Shown: in pieces, positions 45,149 to 52,754 of the stretch
How the letters are laid out: every line of letters begins with the position of its first letter
Position numbering within the stretch: position 1 is the stretch's first letter
NCBI RefSeq assembly: GCF_900573985.1
Contig: NZ_UWOK01000001.1
Location: 682,001 to 746,000, forward strand
DNA: 64,000 bases
Direction of reading: 5' to 3'
Source: Campylobacter showae
GTDB taxonomy: Bacteria; Campylobacterota; Campylobacteria; Campylobacterales; Campylobacteraceae
Made by a program: the position numbers and the translations under genes
Notes under the pieces: model-generated
Told to the model about the DNA's origin: nothing
What the model saw: only the letters and a program-made list of their open reading frames with translations
The model's database searches: none

Positions 45149-45254
45149 TTGCTAGTCGCGGTCAAATTTGAGCAAAATTTAGGGTTAAATTTGCGAGCCG
45201 AATTTAACCCCAGCGCGGCTAAAATTTGCAAATGAAATTTGACGGTCAAATTTG

Positions 45255-45926
45255 ATGAGCGGCGCGGAGTTTGTTTCGATTTTGAGCGTCGCGGCGCTTA
45301 GCTCGGTGGGCCACTGCGCGGGTATGTGCGGCGGTTTTGCTATATTGCTCGCGCGGTTTTTGAGCGGCAAAGGTAAAATTTTTAGCGCGGCGATGATAGC
45401 GGGGTACAACCTGGCTAGAATTTGCGCTTATATGCTACTTGGCTTTATTTTCGGGTCGTTTGGCGGCGTATTTACGCTATCTCTTGCGGCGCGAGGCTAC
45501 TTGTTCTTTGCCGTCGGCGTTTTTATGGCGGTTTTGGGCGTGGCGCTCGTTAGACGCGGGACACTGTTAAATTTTATCGAGAAAAACGCATTTTTATCCA
45601 AAATTTTAAACGAAAAAATGAAAGCTGCGATCGCTAAAAATAGCGTGCCGGGGTTTTTAGCGCTCGGGTTTTTAAACGGGCTGCTGCCGTGCGGAGTGGT
45701 TTATTATTTTTTAGCTTTAGCAGTAGCTAGCGGCAGCGGGGCAAAGGGCGCAGCCATCGCCGCGACTTTTGGCGTGGTTAGCTTTTTTGCGATGAGTTTT
45801 TACGCGCTGGTTTTAAAGGCCGTGAGCGAAAAATTTAAAAAACATGCACTAAATTTAAGCGGCGCAGCGATAATAATTTACGGAATTTACCTGGCTTTTA
45901 TAGGATTTACGGCGAGCAATGGATAA
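45255..45926 (+). CDS. SafE/UreH-domain membrane protein linked to the cbb3 oxidase
   Basis: 223 residues, six predicted helices. The signature SSVGHCAGMCGGFAILLARFL and LGFLNGLLPCGVVYYFLALA are the UreH/DsbD-2 domain of the TauE/SafE family often found near cbb3 oxidase genes (C. jejuni Cj1493c). Metal (copper) handling or oxidase assembly is the usual suggestion, though not proven. The start is ATG 45255; a TTG three bases earlier is less likely. Its end overlaps the BumS-like kinase by eight bases. Confidence 0.8.
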   Translation: MSGAEFVSILSVAALSSVGHCAGMCGGFAILLARFLSGKGKIFSAAMIAGYNLARICAYMLLGFIFGSFGGVFTLSLAARGYLFFAVGVFMAVLGVALVRRGTLLNFIEKNAFLSKILNEKMKAAIAKNSVPGFLALGFLNGLLPCGVVYYFLALAVASGSGAKGAAIAATFGVVSFFAMSFYALVLKAVSEKFKKHALNLSGAAIIIYGIYLAFIGFTASNG

Positions 45927-47136
45927 GATCAAAGCAAGATTCAGGCAGTATCAAGAGGCTATCGAGGCTAGTAACATCGTCTCAAAGACCGACACCAACG
46001 GCACTATCACCTTCGTAAACGACGAGTTTTGTAAGATGTCGGGCTTTACGCACGAGGAGCTAATCGGCGCAAATCACAACATCGTGCGCCATCCCGAGGT
46101 GCCAAAGGATGTTTACGCGCGGCTTTGGGAGACGATTTTGGCCAAAAAAGTGCACAAAGGCACGATAAGAAACCGCACCAAAGACGGTCGTGACGTCTAT
46201 CTAAACACGACCATCATCCCGATTTTAAATTTAAGCGGGCAGATCGAAGAGTTTCTTGCGATCAGGCATGACGTGACGGACGTGATAAATTTAAACAACG
46301 AGCTTGAAAAGACGAAAAAAGAGCTGTTAAATTTAAACGAAAATCTCGAAAACAGAGTCGCCGAGCAGACGGCCAAGCTCGTAAATTTAAACCAAAATCT
46401 AGAAAATTTGGTGAAAGCCGAGATCAAGAAAAACGAGGAAAAGACCAAAATGCTCTTTTTGCAGTCGCGTCTAGCCTCGATGGGCGAGATGATCGCAAAC
46501 ATCGCTCATCAGTGGCGCCAACCGCTAAACGAGCTTAGTATCACGCTTTTTAAACTAAAAGAGAGCGTGAAGTCAAACGAGAAATTCGAGGCCGGCTACG
46601 AGCACGCAAAGCGCGTGATAAAGGGTATGTCGCAGACGATCGAGGATTTTAGAAACTTTTTTAGCGTCGAGCGCGAGAAGGAGGTTTTTTTGCCATCGGC
46701 TGCGGTAGAAAACGCGCTAAAGATGGTGCAAGGAACCTACGAAAAAGAGGGTGTAGACGTAAATTTGGAGCTAAAAAGCGAGGGTCAAATTTACGGATTT
46801 GAGTCGCAGCTTTGTCAGGCCGTGATTATCCTGCTTTCTAACGCCAAAGATGCACTGGCAAATAAAAAAAACGATAAAAAAGTAACGCTAAGCTTAGAAA
46901 CAAAGGATAAATTCGTTATCATAAGAGTAACGGATAACGCCGGCGGTATAAAAGACGAGATAATGGACAAGATTTTTGAGCCGTATTTCACCACGAAGCA
47001 CCCGAGCGCGGGTACGGGCATCGGTCTATATATGTTAAAAAGCATAGCCAAAAATCACGGCGGAAGTGCCGGCGCTAAAAACGTAAAATTTGGAGCGGAA
47101 TTTGAGATAAAGCTGCCGCTAAAGGATGAAAAATGA
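45919..47136 (+). CDS. bumS: PAS histidine kinase/phosphatase of the BumS type
   Basis: 405 residues, cytosolic. The order is PAS domain (residues 15-125, [20 protein letters not shown]), coiled coil (125-180) and the kinase core, with H-box [15 protein letters not shown] (H197), N-box LLSNAKDAL and G-box [12 protein letters not shown]. In C. jejuni the homologous Cj1492c (BumS) acts mainly as a phosphatase on BumR in response to butyrate. It sits in the same place, before the cbb3 operon. It overlaps SafE by eight bases and the response regulator by four. Confidence 0.82.
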   Translation: MDKIKARFRQYQEAIEASNIVSKTDTNGTITFVNDEFCKMSGFTHEELIGANHNIVRHPEVPKDVYARLWETILAKKVHKGTIRNRTKDGRDVYLNTTIIPILNLSGQIEEFLAIRHDVTDVINLNNELEKTKKELLNLNENLENRVAEQTAKLVNLNQNLENLVKAEIKKNEEKTKMLFLQSRLASMGEMIANIAHQWRQPLNELSITLFKLKESVKSNEKFEAGYEHAKRVIKGMSQTIEDFRNFFSVEREKEVFLPSAAVENALKMVQGTYEKEGVDVNLELKSEGQIYGFESQLCQAVIILLSNAKDALANKKNDKKVTLSLETKDKFVIIRVTDNAGGIKDEIMDKIFEPYFTTKHPSAGTGIGLYMLKSIAKNHGGSAGAKNVKFGAEFEIKLPLKDEK

Positions 47137-47810
47137 AAAATTTTAAAGAGCTAACGCTGCTGCTAGTCGAGGACGAGGATAGCATAAGGGAGTCTATGCA
47201 AGAGGTTTTTGGCGGCGTATTTCAAAAGGTCATTTCGGCCTCAAACGGCGACGAAGGACTTAAGAAATTTAAAAAATTTAGCCCCGATATCGTGATAGCC
47301 GACATCATGATGCCTATCATGGACGGACTTGAGATGTCAAGGCAGATAAAAGAATTCTCAAAAAACACGCCCGTAGTGATACTAAGCGCGTATAGCGAAA
47401 AGGAAAAACTACTAAAAGCTATCGACGTTGGTATCGATAAATACGTCATCAAGCCTATCGATATGGACGAGCTTTTCGTCGTGCTGGAGCAGATCGTAAA
47501 AACTAAAATCATAGGCGCCGATATCATCGATATTTCGGGCGGATATTCGTTTAATCAAACCAAAAAAGTGCTAGTAAAAAACGGCGTAGAGATCGCGCTA
47601 ACCAAAAAAGAGCTGGCCTTTATCTCGCTTTTAGTTAAACGCATCGGCACGCTCGTTTTAACCGAGGAGATCAGAAACGTGGTGTGGTTTGGCGAAAAGG
47701 TAAACGATCCGGCCGTTAGGACGTTTATCAAGCGAATACGCGATAAAGTGGGCGCCGGTCTCATCAAAAACTCGCCGGGCCTTGGCTATAAAATCGAGCT
47801 TAAAAAGTAA
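47133..47810 (+). CDS. bumR: BumR-type response regulator
   Basis: 225 residues. The receiver domain (1-125) has the acidic pair LVEDED, the phosphorylation site in IVIADIMMP (D57) and the lysine KYVIKPID. An OmpR-type winged-helix DNA-binding domain follows (VLVKNGVEIALTKKELAFISL, then VRTFIKRIRDKVG and LGYKIELKK). It is the partner of the overlapping BumS. The adjacent ccoN operon, about 98 bases downstream, may be a target. Confidence 0.85.
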   Translation: MKNFKELTLLLVEDEDSIRESMQEVFGGVFQKVISASNGDEGLKKFKKFSPDIVIADIMMPIMDGLEMSRQIKEFSKNTPVVILSAYSEKEKLLKAIDVGIDKYVIKPIDMDELFVVLEQIVKTKIIGADIIDISGGYSFNQTKKVLVKNGVEIALTKKELAFISLLVKRIGTLVLTEEIRNVVWFGEKVNDPAVRTFIKRIRDKVGAGLIKNSPGLGYKIELKK

Positions 47811-47908
47811 AATTTAAAGTAGTGTAAATTTAAAACGATTAAGCGATTTTGCGCTTAAATTTTAGTAAAATAACATTTTCGTAATAAAATAAACAAAGGA
47901 GGATATCG

Positions 47909-49390
47909 ATGCGACTAGACAGGGCGCTAAGCTACGACTACACGGTCGCCAAGTATTTTATGTTCGCGACGATACTGTTTGGGATAGTCGGCATGGGCAT
48001 AGGCGTGCTAATAGCCTTTCAGATGGCATATCCTGATCTAAACTATCTCGCGGGCGAATACGGCACCTTTAGCCGCCTAAGACCGTTGCACACGGCAGGC
48101 GTGATATTTGGATTTATGCTCTCTGGCGTATTTGCTACGTGGTACTACATCGGACAGAGGGTTTTAAAGGTCTCGATGAGCGAGTCACCGTTTTTGATGA
48201 CGGTAGGCAAGCTGCACTTTTGGGTATATATGCTAGTGATGGCCGGCGGCGTGTTTAGTCTCTTTGCCGGCGTTAGTACGTCAAAAGAATACGCCGAGCT
48301 AGAGTGGCCGCTAGATATCGGCGTGGTCGTGCTTTGGGTGCTTTGGGGCGTTAGTATATTCGGCCTTATCGGTATCCGCCGCGAGAGGACGCTTTATATC
48401 TCGGTTTGGTATTTTATCGCGACGTTTCTGGGTATCGCGATGCTTTATTTGTTTAACAACATGGCTGTGCCGACTAGGCTGGTTTCAGGATATGGCAACT
48501 GGTGGCACTCGGTCTCGATGTATGCCGGAGCTAACGACGCGCTAGTTCAGTGGTGGTACGGGCATAACGCCGTGGCGTTTGTGTTTACCGTGCCGATAAT
48601 CGCTCAAATTTACTATTTCCTCCCTAAAGAGAGCGGTCAGCCGATATTTTCTTACAAGCTTTCGATTTTCTCGTTTTGGAGCCTCATGTTCCTTTATCTT
48701 TGGGCGGGCGGACACCATCTGATCTACTCTGCGGTGCCTGACTGGATGCAGACGATGGGTTCTGTGTTTTCGGTGGTTTTGATACTGCCGTCTTGGGGAT
48801 CTGCAATAAATATGCTTCTAACGATGCGCGGCGAGTGGCAGCAGCTTAGAGAAAATCCGCTTATCAAATTTATGATTTTAGGCTCGACGTTTTATATGTT
48901 TTCTACCCTTGAAGGGCCGATTTTAGCGATCAAGTCCGTAAATGCTCTAGCGCACTTTACCGACTGGGTGCCCGGACACGTGCACGACGGTACGCTAGGC
49001 TGGGTCGGCTTCATGACGATGGCGGCGCTTTATCACATGACGCCTCGCGTATTTAAACGCGAAATTTACTCAAAATCCTTGATGGAAACTCAGTTTTGGA
49101 TACAGACTATCGGCATAGTACTTTACTTTTCGTCGATGTGGATCGCGGGCATCACTCAGGGTATGATGTGGCGCGCTACCGACGAATACGGAAATTTAGC
49201 CTACTCGTTTATCGATACGGTGATAAACATAGTGCCGTACTACTGGATCAGGGCTGTGGGCGGACTGCTTTATCTGCTTGGATTTTTTATATTTGTTTAT
49301 AATATCTACAAGAGTTTTGGCGCCAAAGCGCTAGAAAAAGAGCCGCTAAGCGCGAGTCCTGCTGGCGTAAAGGAGGTTGCTAATGTTTAG
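47909..49390 (+). CDS. ccoN: cbb3-type cytochrome c oxidase subunit I
   Basis: 493 residues with about 12 helices. Haem and copper ligands are seen in RLRPLHTAGVIFGFMLSG (haem b), VQWWYGHNAVAFVFTVPII, GGHHLIYSAVPDW, and VNALAHFTDWVPGHVHDGTL. It is the catalytic subunit of the high-affinity oxidase that is the main oxygen-reducing enzyme of these microaerophiles. AAAGGAGGATATC precedes the ATG. It is the first gene of ccoNOQP. Confidence 0.95.
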   Translation: MRLDRALSYDYTVAKYFMFATILFGIVGMGIGVLIAFQMAYPDLNYLAGEYGTFSRLRPLHTAGVIFGFMLSGVFATWYYIGQRVLKVSMSESPFLMTVGKLHFWVYMLVMAGGVFSLFAGVSTSKEYAELEWPLDIGVVVLWVLWGVSIFGLIGIRRERTLYISVWYFIATFLGIAMLYLFNNMAVPTRLVSGYGNWWHSVSMYAGANDALVQWWYGHNAVAFVFTVPIIAQIYYFLPKESGQPIFSYKLSIFSFWSLMFLYLWAGGHHLIYSAVPDWMQTMGSVFSVVLILPSWGSAINMLLTMRGEWQQLRENPLIKFMILGSTFYMFSTLEGPILAIKSVNALAHFTDWVPGHVHDGTLGWVGFMTMAALYHMTPRVFKREIYSKSLMETQFWIQTIGIVLYFSSMWIAGITQGMMWRATDEYGNLAYSFIDTVINIVPYYWIRAVGGLLYLLGFFIFVYNIYKSFGAKALEKEPLSASPAGVKEVANV

Positions 49391-50048
49391 TTGGTTAGAG
49401 AAAAATCCCTTCTTTTTCGCGGTTATGGTTTTTATATTTATCGCCTATGCGGGCGTGATCGAGATTTTGCCTGATTTTGCCAACAGAGCTAGGCCGCTTG
49501 AGGGCACCAAGCCGCCGACGGTTTTGCAGCTTGCGGGCAAACACGTGTATATGAAAGATAGCTGTAACGCCTGCCATACGCAGCAAATTCGCCCTTTTAA
49601 GGCCGAGACCGATAGATACGGCATGTATTCGCTTAGCGGCGAGTATGCGTTTGATCGTCCACATCTTTGGGGATCAAAGAGGACTGGCCCCGACCTTTGG
49701 CGCGTGGGTAACTATCGCACCACCGACTGGCACGAAAATCACATGAAAGAGCCGACCTCCGTGGTGCCTGGTTCTATAATGCCCGCCTACAAGCATCACT
49801 TTAGCAACAACGCCGACATCGAGACGGCATACGGCGAGGCTGTAACGACGAAAAAGGTATTCGGCGTACCGTACGACGTAGAGGGTATGCCAAGACTTGG
49901 TACCTACGAGGAAGCGCAAGCAGCCGCCAAAGAAGAAGCCGCCGCTATAGTTGAAGAGATGAAGGACGAAGAGGTCAAAAAGGCCTTTGAACGCGGAGAG
50001 ATCCGCGAGATAGTGGCGCTCATCGCCTATCTAAATAGCTTAAAATAG
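49383..50048 (+). CDS. ccoO: cbb3-type oxidase monohaem subunit II
   Basis: 221 residues from the ATG at 49383, which follows AAGGAGG by seven bases; an in-frame TTG at 49377 lies too close to that ribosome site. One N-terminal membrane helix anchors the protein, and the c-type haem motif is KDSCNACHTQQIRPF, with a distal methionine probably in GSIMPAY. It overlaps ccoN by eight bases. It passes electrons from CcoP to CcoN. Confidence 0.94.
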   Translation: MFSWLEKNPFFFAVMVFIFIAYAGVIEILPDFANRARPLEGTKPPTVLQLAGKHVYMKDSCNACHTQQIRPFKAETDRYGMYSLSGEYAFDRPHLWGSKRTGPDLWRVGNYRTTDWHENHMKEPTSVVPGSIMPAYKHHFSNNADIETAYGEAVTTKKVFGVPYDVEGMPRLGTYEEAQAAAKEEAAAIVEEMKDEEVKKAFERGEIREIVALIAYLNSLK

Positions 50049-50056
50049 GCAAATTT

Positions 50057-50278
50057 ATGGATGCGCAGACTCTAAGAGATATCCAAGGATACGGAGCTTT
50101 TATCTTTCTAGCCGTGTGCGCCGCGCTTCTTTACGGATACTATTTTCATCTTTATAAATCCGAAAAGAGCGGCAGGCGAAACTACGAAAGATACTCCGAC
50201 CTCGCCCTAAAAGACGGTATCGACGAGGAAATTTTAGAGTCTGCGTCCATAGAGCAAAACGCTAAAAAGGAAAAATAA
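50057..50278 (+). CDS. ccoQ: cbb3-type oxidase small subunit CcoQ
   Basis: 73 residues: one membrane helix (about 11-31, GAFIFLAVCAALLYGYYF) followed by a hydrophilic tail containing SGRRNYERYSDLALKDGI. CcoQ stabilises the oxidase complex. Its TAA shares its last base with the ATG of ccoP. Confidence 0.9.
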   Translation: MDAQTLRDIQGYGAFIFLAVCAALLYGYYFHLYKSEKSGRRNYERYSDLALKDGIDEEILESASIEQNAKKEK

Positions 50279-51138
50279 TGCAATGGTTTAATTTAGAAGA
50301 TAACGTAAATTTACTGGGGCTTATCGGAGCTATTGCCATCGTTTTAGCCACGGTTTTCGTCGTGAGTCGCTTGGTCGGGCAGATGAAGGTAGCAAAACCT
50401 AAGGCCGAGCTAAGCGAGCATAGCTGGGACGGCATAGGTGAGTACAAAAATCCCGTACCGCTGGGCTGGGCGATAGTTTATGCGATATGCATCGTCTGGG
50501 CCTTGTGGTATATGATCGCCGGCTATCCGGTAAACTCCTACTCGCAAATCGGCGAATATAACGAAGAAGTCGCTGCCGCAAACGCTAAATTTGAAAAACG
50601 CTTCGCAAACGCGGACGCCAAGACGCTTCACGCTATGGGCGAGAGCCTATTTTTAGTGCAGTGTTCCTCCTGCCACGGTATAACCGGCGACGGTATAAAC
50701 GGCAAGGCGGCAGACCTTTCTAAATGGGGTAGCGAAGAAGCGATATTTGATACGATAATGAACGGCTCAAAAGGCCTTGAGTACCCGATGGGCGAGATGC
50801 CTGCGGGCATGGCTGACGAGGAGGGCGCAAAAGCGATCGCAGCCTACATCGCTAAGGAAATTTCGGGTATAAAAAAGACTAAAAACGAAAATTTGGTAGA
50901 AACGGGCAAGGAGCTTTTTGCGACCTGCGCGGCGTGCCACGGCGAGGACGGCAAAGGCATGGAGGGCAACTCTCCCGATCTATCTAAATACGGCACGGCC
51001 GAGTTTGTCGAGGACGTATTGCAGCGCGGCAAAAAGGGCGCTATCGGTACGATGCCTAAATTTAGCGACGGCAGGCTAAACGCCTTGCAGCAAAAAGCCG
51101 TCGGCGAGTACGTCATCTCGCTTTCTAAAGGAGAATAA
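50278..51138 (+). CDS. ccoP: cbb3-type oxidase dihaem subunit CcoP
   Basis: 286 residues. Two N-terminal helices (about 12-32 and 60-80) are followed by two cytochrome c domains with CSSCH and CAACH haem sites (LVQCSSCHGITGDGI and FATCAACHGEDGKGM) and methionine ligands downstream. It takes electrons from cytochrome c and feeds them to CcoO. The ATG overlaps the ccoQ stop. Confidence 0.94.
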   Translation: MQWFNLEDNVNLLGLIGAIAIVLATVFVVSRLVGQMKVAKPKAELSEHSWDGIGEYKNPVPLGWAIVYAICIVWALWYMIAGYPVNSYSQIGEYNEEVAAANAKFEKRFANADAKTLHAMGESLFLVQCSSCHGITGDGINGKAADLSKWGSEEAIFDTIMNGSKGLEYPMGEMPAGMADEEGAKAIAAYIAKEISGIKKTKNENLVETGKELFATCAACHGEDGKGMEGNSPDLSKYGTAEFVEDVLQRGKKGAIGTMPKFSDGRLNALQQKAVGEYVISLSKGE

Positions 51139-51348
51139 ATGGAAAACACGAATCGAAACGTTTTCGGCCTACACGGCGTGACGGGGCTACTCATCGCGAC
51201 CGGGCTACTGTTAGCGATCCTAGCGGTGCTCACGTACTACGCGATCAAGCTGCAGCAAGAAGTCGCACAAAAACCATACACGCTAAACGCCTCCGAGCTA
51301 AAGATGAAAAGCACGGATAACGCCAAACAAGTGCGCGTAAAGGAGTAA
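51139..51348 (+). CDS. DUF4006-family small membrane protein
   Basis: 69 residues starting directly after the ccoP stop with AAAGGAGAATAA upstream. A single hydrophobic helix (about 13-35, GVTGLLIATGLLLAILAVLTY) is followed by a positively charged tail. DUF4006 proteins are found just after ccoP in epsilonproteobacteria and are probably accessory to the cbb3 oxidase. No catalytic motif is present. Confidence 0.85.
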   Translation: MENTNRNVFGLHGVTGLLIATGLLLAILAVLTYYAIKLQQEVAQKPYTLNASELKMKSTDNAKQVRVKE

Positions 51349-51350
51349 AT

Positions 51351-51452
51351 ATGCAAGCGATTTTGGAGAAATTTATCGTCGCCGGACTCATTGCGGCGGC
51401 GGCATTTACGGCGTGGGCGGTGCTAACGCCAAATCACCTTTTTGTGGGATGA
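51351..51452 (+). CDS. 33-residue single-helix membrane protein at the end of the cbb3 operon
   Basis: ATG at 51351, two bases after the DUF4006 stop, with AAAGGAGTAAAT in front. The reading frame encodes MQAILEKFIVAGLIAAAAFT, then AWAVLTPNHLFVG and a stop (TGA 51450-51452). Residues 8-26 form one membrane helix. The strong ribosome site, the correct spacing and the terminator just after it make this a real gene rather than a chance frame. It is most likely an extra small subunit or assembly peptide of the oxidase. Confidence 0.75.
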   Translation: MQAILEKFIVAGLIAAAAFTAWAVLTPNHLFVG

Positions 51453-51465
51453 AATTTGATAAATC

Positions 51466-51493
51466 AAAGAGCGCAAACCTTGTCGCTCTTTTT
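51466..51493 (+). terminator. Terminator of the cbb3 operon
   Basis: AAAGAGCG (51466-51473) pairs with CGCTCTTT (51484-51491), loop of ten bases, followed by TT and C. It lies 14 bases after the stop of the 33-residue gene and ends the ccoNOQP run. Confidence 0.75.
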
Positions 51494-51558
51494 CAAATTT
51501 TACGCTTAAATCCTAGCGGTGCGCTTTGTGTTTTGCGCGAAAATACGCAACTTGGCCG

Positions 51559-52233
51559 ATGAAAATTATAAATTACGCTCGCTCAAATTTAACTATCCCT
51601 TCTCGCTTTCTCGCGCTCAAATTTGCAAATTTGACCCGCGCACTTTTTATCTTTTTGCTTTTTATTTTTTACGGCGCGGCGATTTTGCAGGGCTCAAATT
51701 TGCCTCGCGAGATAGTCTTGGTAAATCAAAATATATTAAGCCACGCAGTAAGCGATAAAATCGCGGTTTTAGGCGAGGAGCTAGCGAGCAAAAGCGGCGT
51801 GTTTGCGGGGGTCGCGGTTTACGAGAGCTTAGAGGGCAAAACGCTAAAAGAAGCGGCCGCGCAGCTAAATTTGACCCCGCCTTACGCGCTTTTGATGCTT
51901 GCTAAAGCCGAGCATAAGGTAGAAATTTTTGCCGACCCGCAGACGCTTAAGCTTTTTGATAAAGAGAAAATTTTAAGCCCGTATCCAAGCTCAGGCTCGA
52001 TTTTGCCGATACTAGCGTCCAAAAACGGCAAAGATATCTTTAACGCCGCCGTTTTAAACGGCTATGCGGATCTTGCCGAACAGATCGCCGCGAGCAAGGG
52101 CGTGAGCTTGCAAAACGCTATCGGCAGCCAAAACCGCCTGACGCTAGATGCGTTTAGGATTTTTATCTACGGCTCTATCGTGCTTGTCGTTTGCGTCGCT
52201 GCGTTTAGAAAATTTAGGAGGAAAAATGGCTAA
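51559..52233 (+). CDS. TPM-like membrane protein upstream of fixH
   Basis: 224 residues from the ATG at 51559 (a TTG at 51526 or one at 51631 are alternatives; none has a clear ribosome site). A membrane helix (about 27-45) precedes an exported domain with LPREIVLVNQNILSHAVSDK and SGVFAGVAVYESLEGKTLKE, resembling the N-terminal half of TPM domains. A C-terminal helix (about 196-216) is followed by basic residues. It matches the C. jejuni gene at the same place (Cj1484c), whose function is unknown, but the position between the cbb3 operon and fixH suggests oxidase biogenesis. Confidence 0.65.
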   Translation: MKIINYARSNLTIPSRFLALKFANLTRALFIFLLFIFYGAAILQGSNLPREIVLVNQNILSHAVSDKIAVLGEELASKSGVFAGVAVYESLEGKTLKEAAAQLNLTPPYALLMLAKAEHKVEIFADPQTLKLFDKEKILSPYPSSGSILPILASKNGKDIFNAAVLNGYADLAEQIAASKGVSLQNAIGSQNRLTLDAFRIFIYGSIVLVVCVAAFRKFRRKNG

Positions 52234-52696
52234 AAACTACTGGCCTCACGCTATCGTTACCGCGCTTATTTTGATAGTCGCCTCCTGCGTAGCGACCATC
52301 ATTCTGGCTGTGAAAAACCCCGTGGAGATGGACGGTTTTTACTTTGAGCGCTACCAAAACGTCGATGAAAATATAAACGAGATTGAGGCTAGCCAGCGCA
52401 GATTTGACGCCAAGTACGCTCTTAAATTTGAGCCGAAATTTGACGGATTAAACGGATATTTTAATATCGCCGTCACGCCTAAAAACGGCTCGGTAGCGTC
52501 AAATTTCACGTACGAGATTTTATTAACCAGACCCGCGACGAACGAGCAAAATCAAAATTTAAACGCCAAATTTGACGGGCAAATTTTAAAAACTCAGCCC
52601 GTAACTTTGCCCAAAAAAGGCAAATGGCAAATTTTGCTAAAAATATCCGACGCAAGCGACACGGGCTTTTATAAATTTAGCTTTGAGGCGCGCTAG
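52226..52696 (+). CDS. FixH-family oxidase maturation protein
   Basis: 156 residues from the ATG at 52226, chosen because TTAGGAGGAAAA lies just ahead; a longer frame from 52148 runs inside the previous gene. One N-terminal helix (about 5-28) is followed by a periplasmic domain with VKNPVEMDGFYFERYQNVDENINE and a beta-rich region ending in DTGFYKFSFEA. FixH (CcoH) proteins help assemble cbb3 oxidases. It overlaps the preceding gene by eight bases. Confidence 0.78.
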   Translation: MAKNYWPHAIVTALILIVASCVATIILAVKNPVEMDGFYFERYQNVDENINEIEASQRRFDAKYALKFEPKFDGLNGYFNIAVTPKNGSVASNFTYEILLTRPATNEQNQNLNAKFDGQILKTQPVTLPKKGKWQILLKISDASDTGFYKFSFEAR

Positions 52697-52754
52697 TTTT
52701 CTTTGATTTTCAGCCGCTCTGGGCTATCATTTCGCCAAAAAACAAAGAGCCTTT

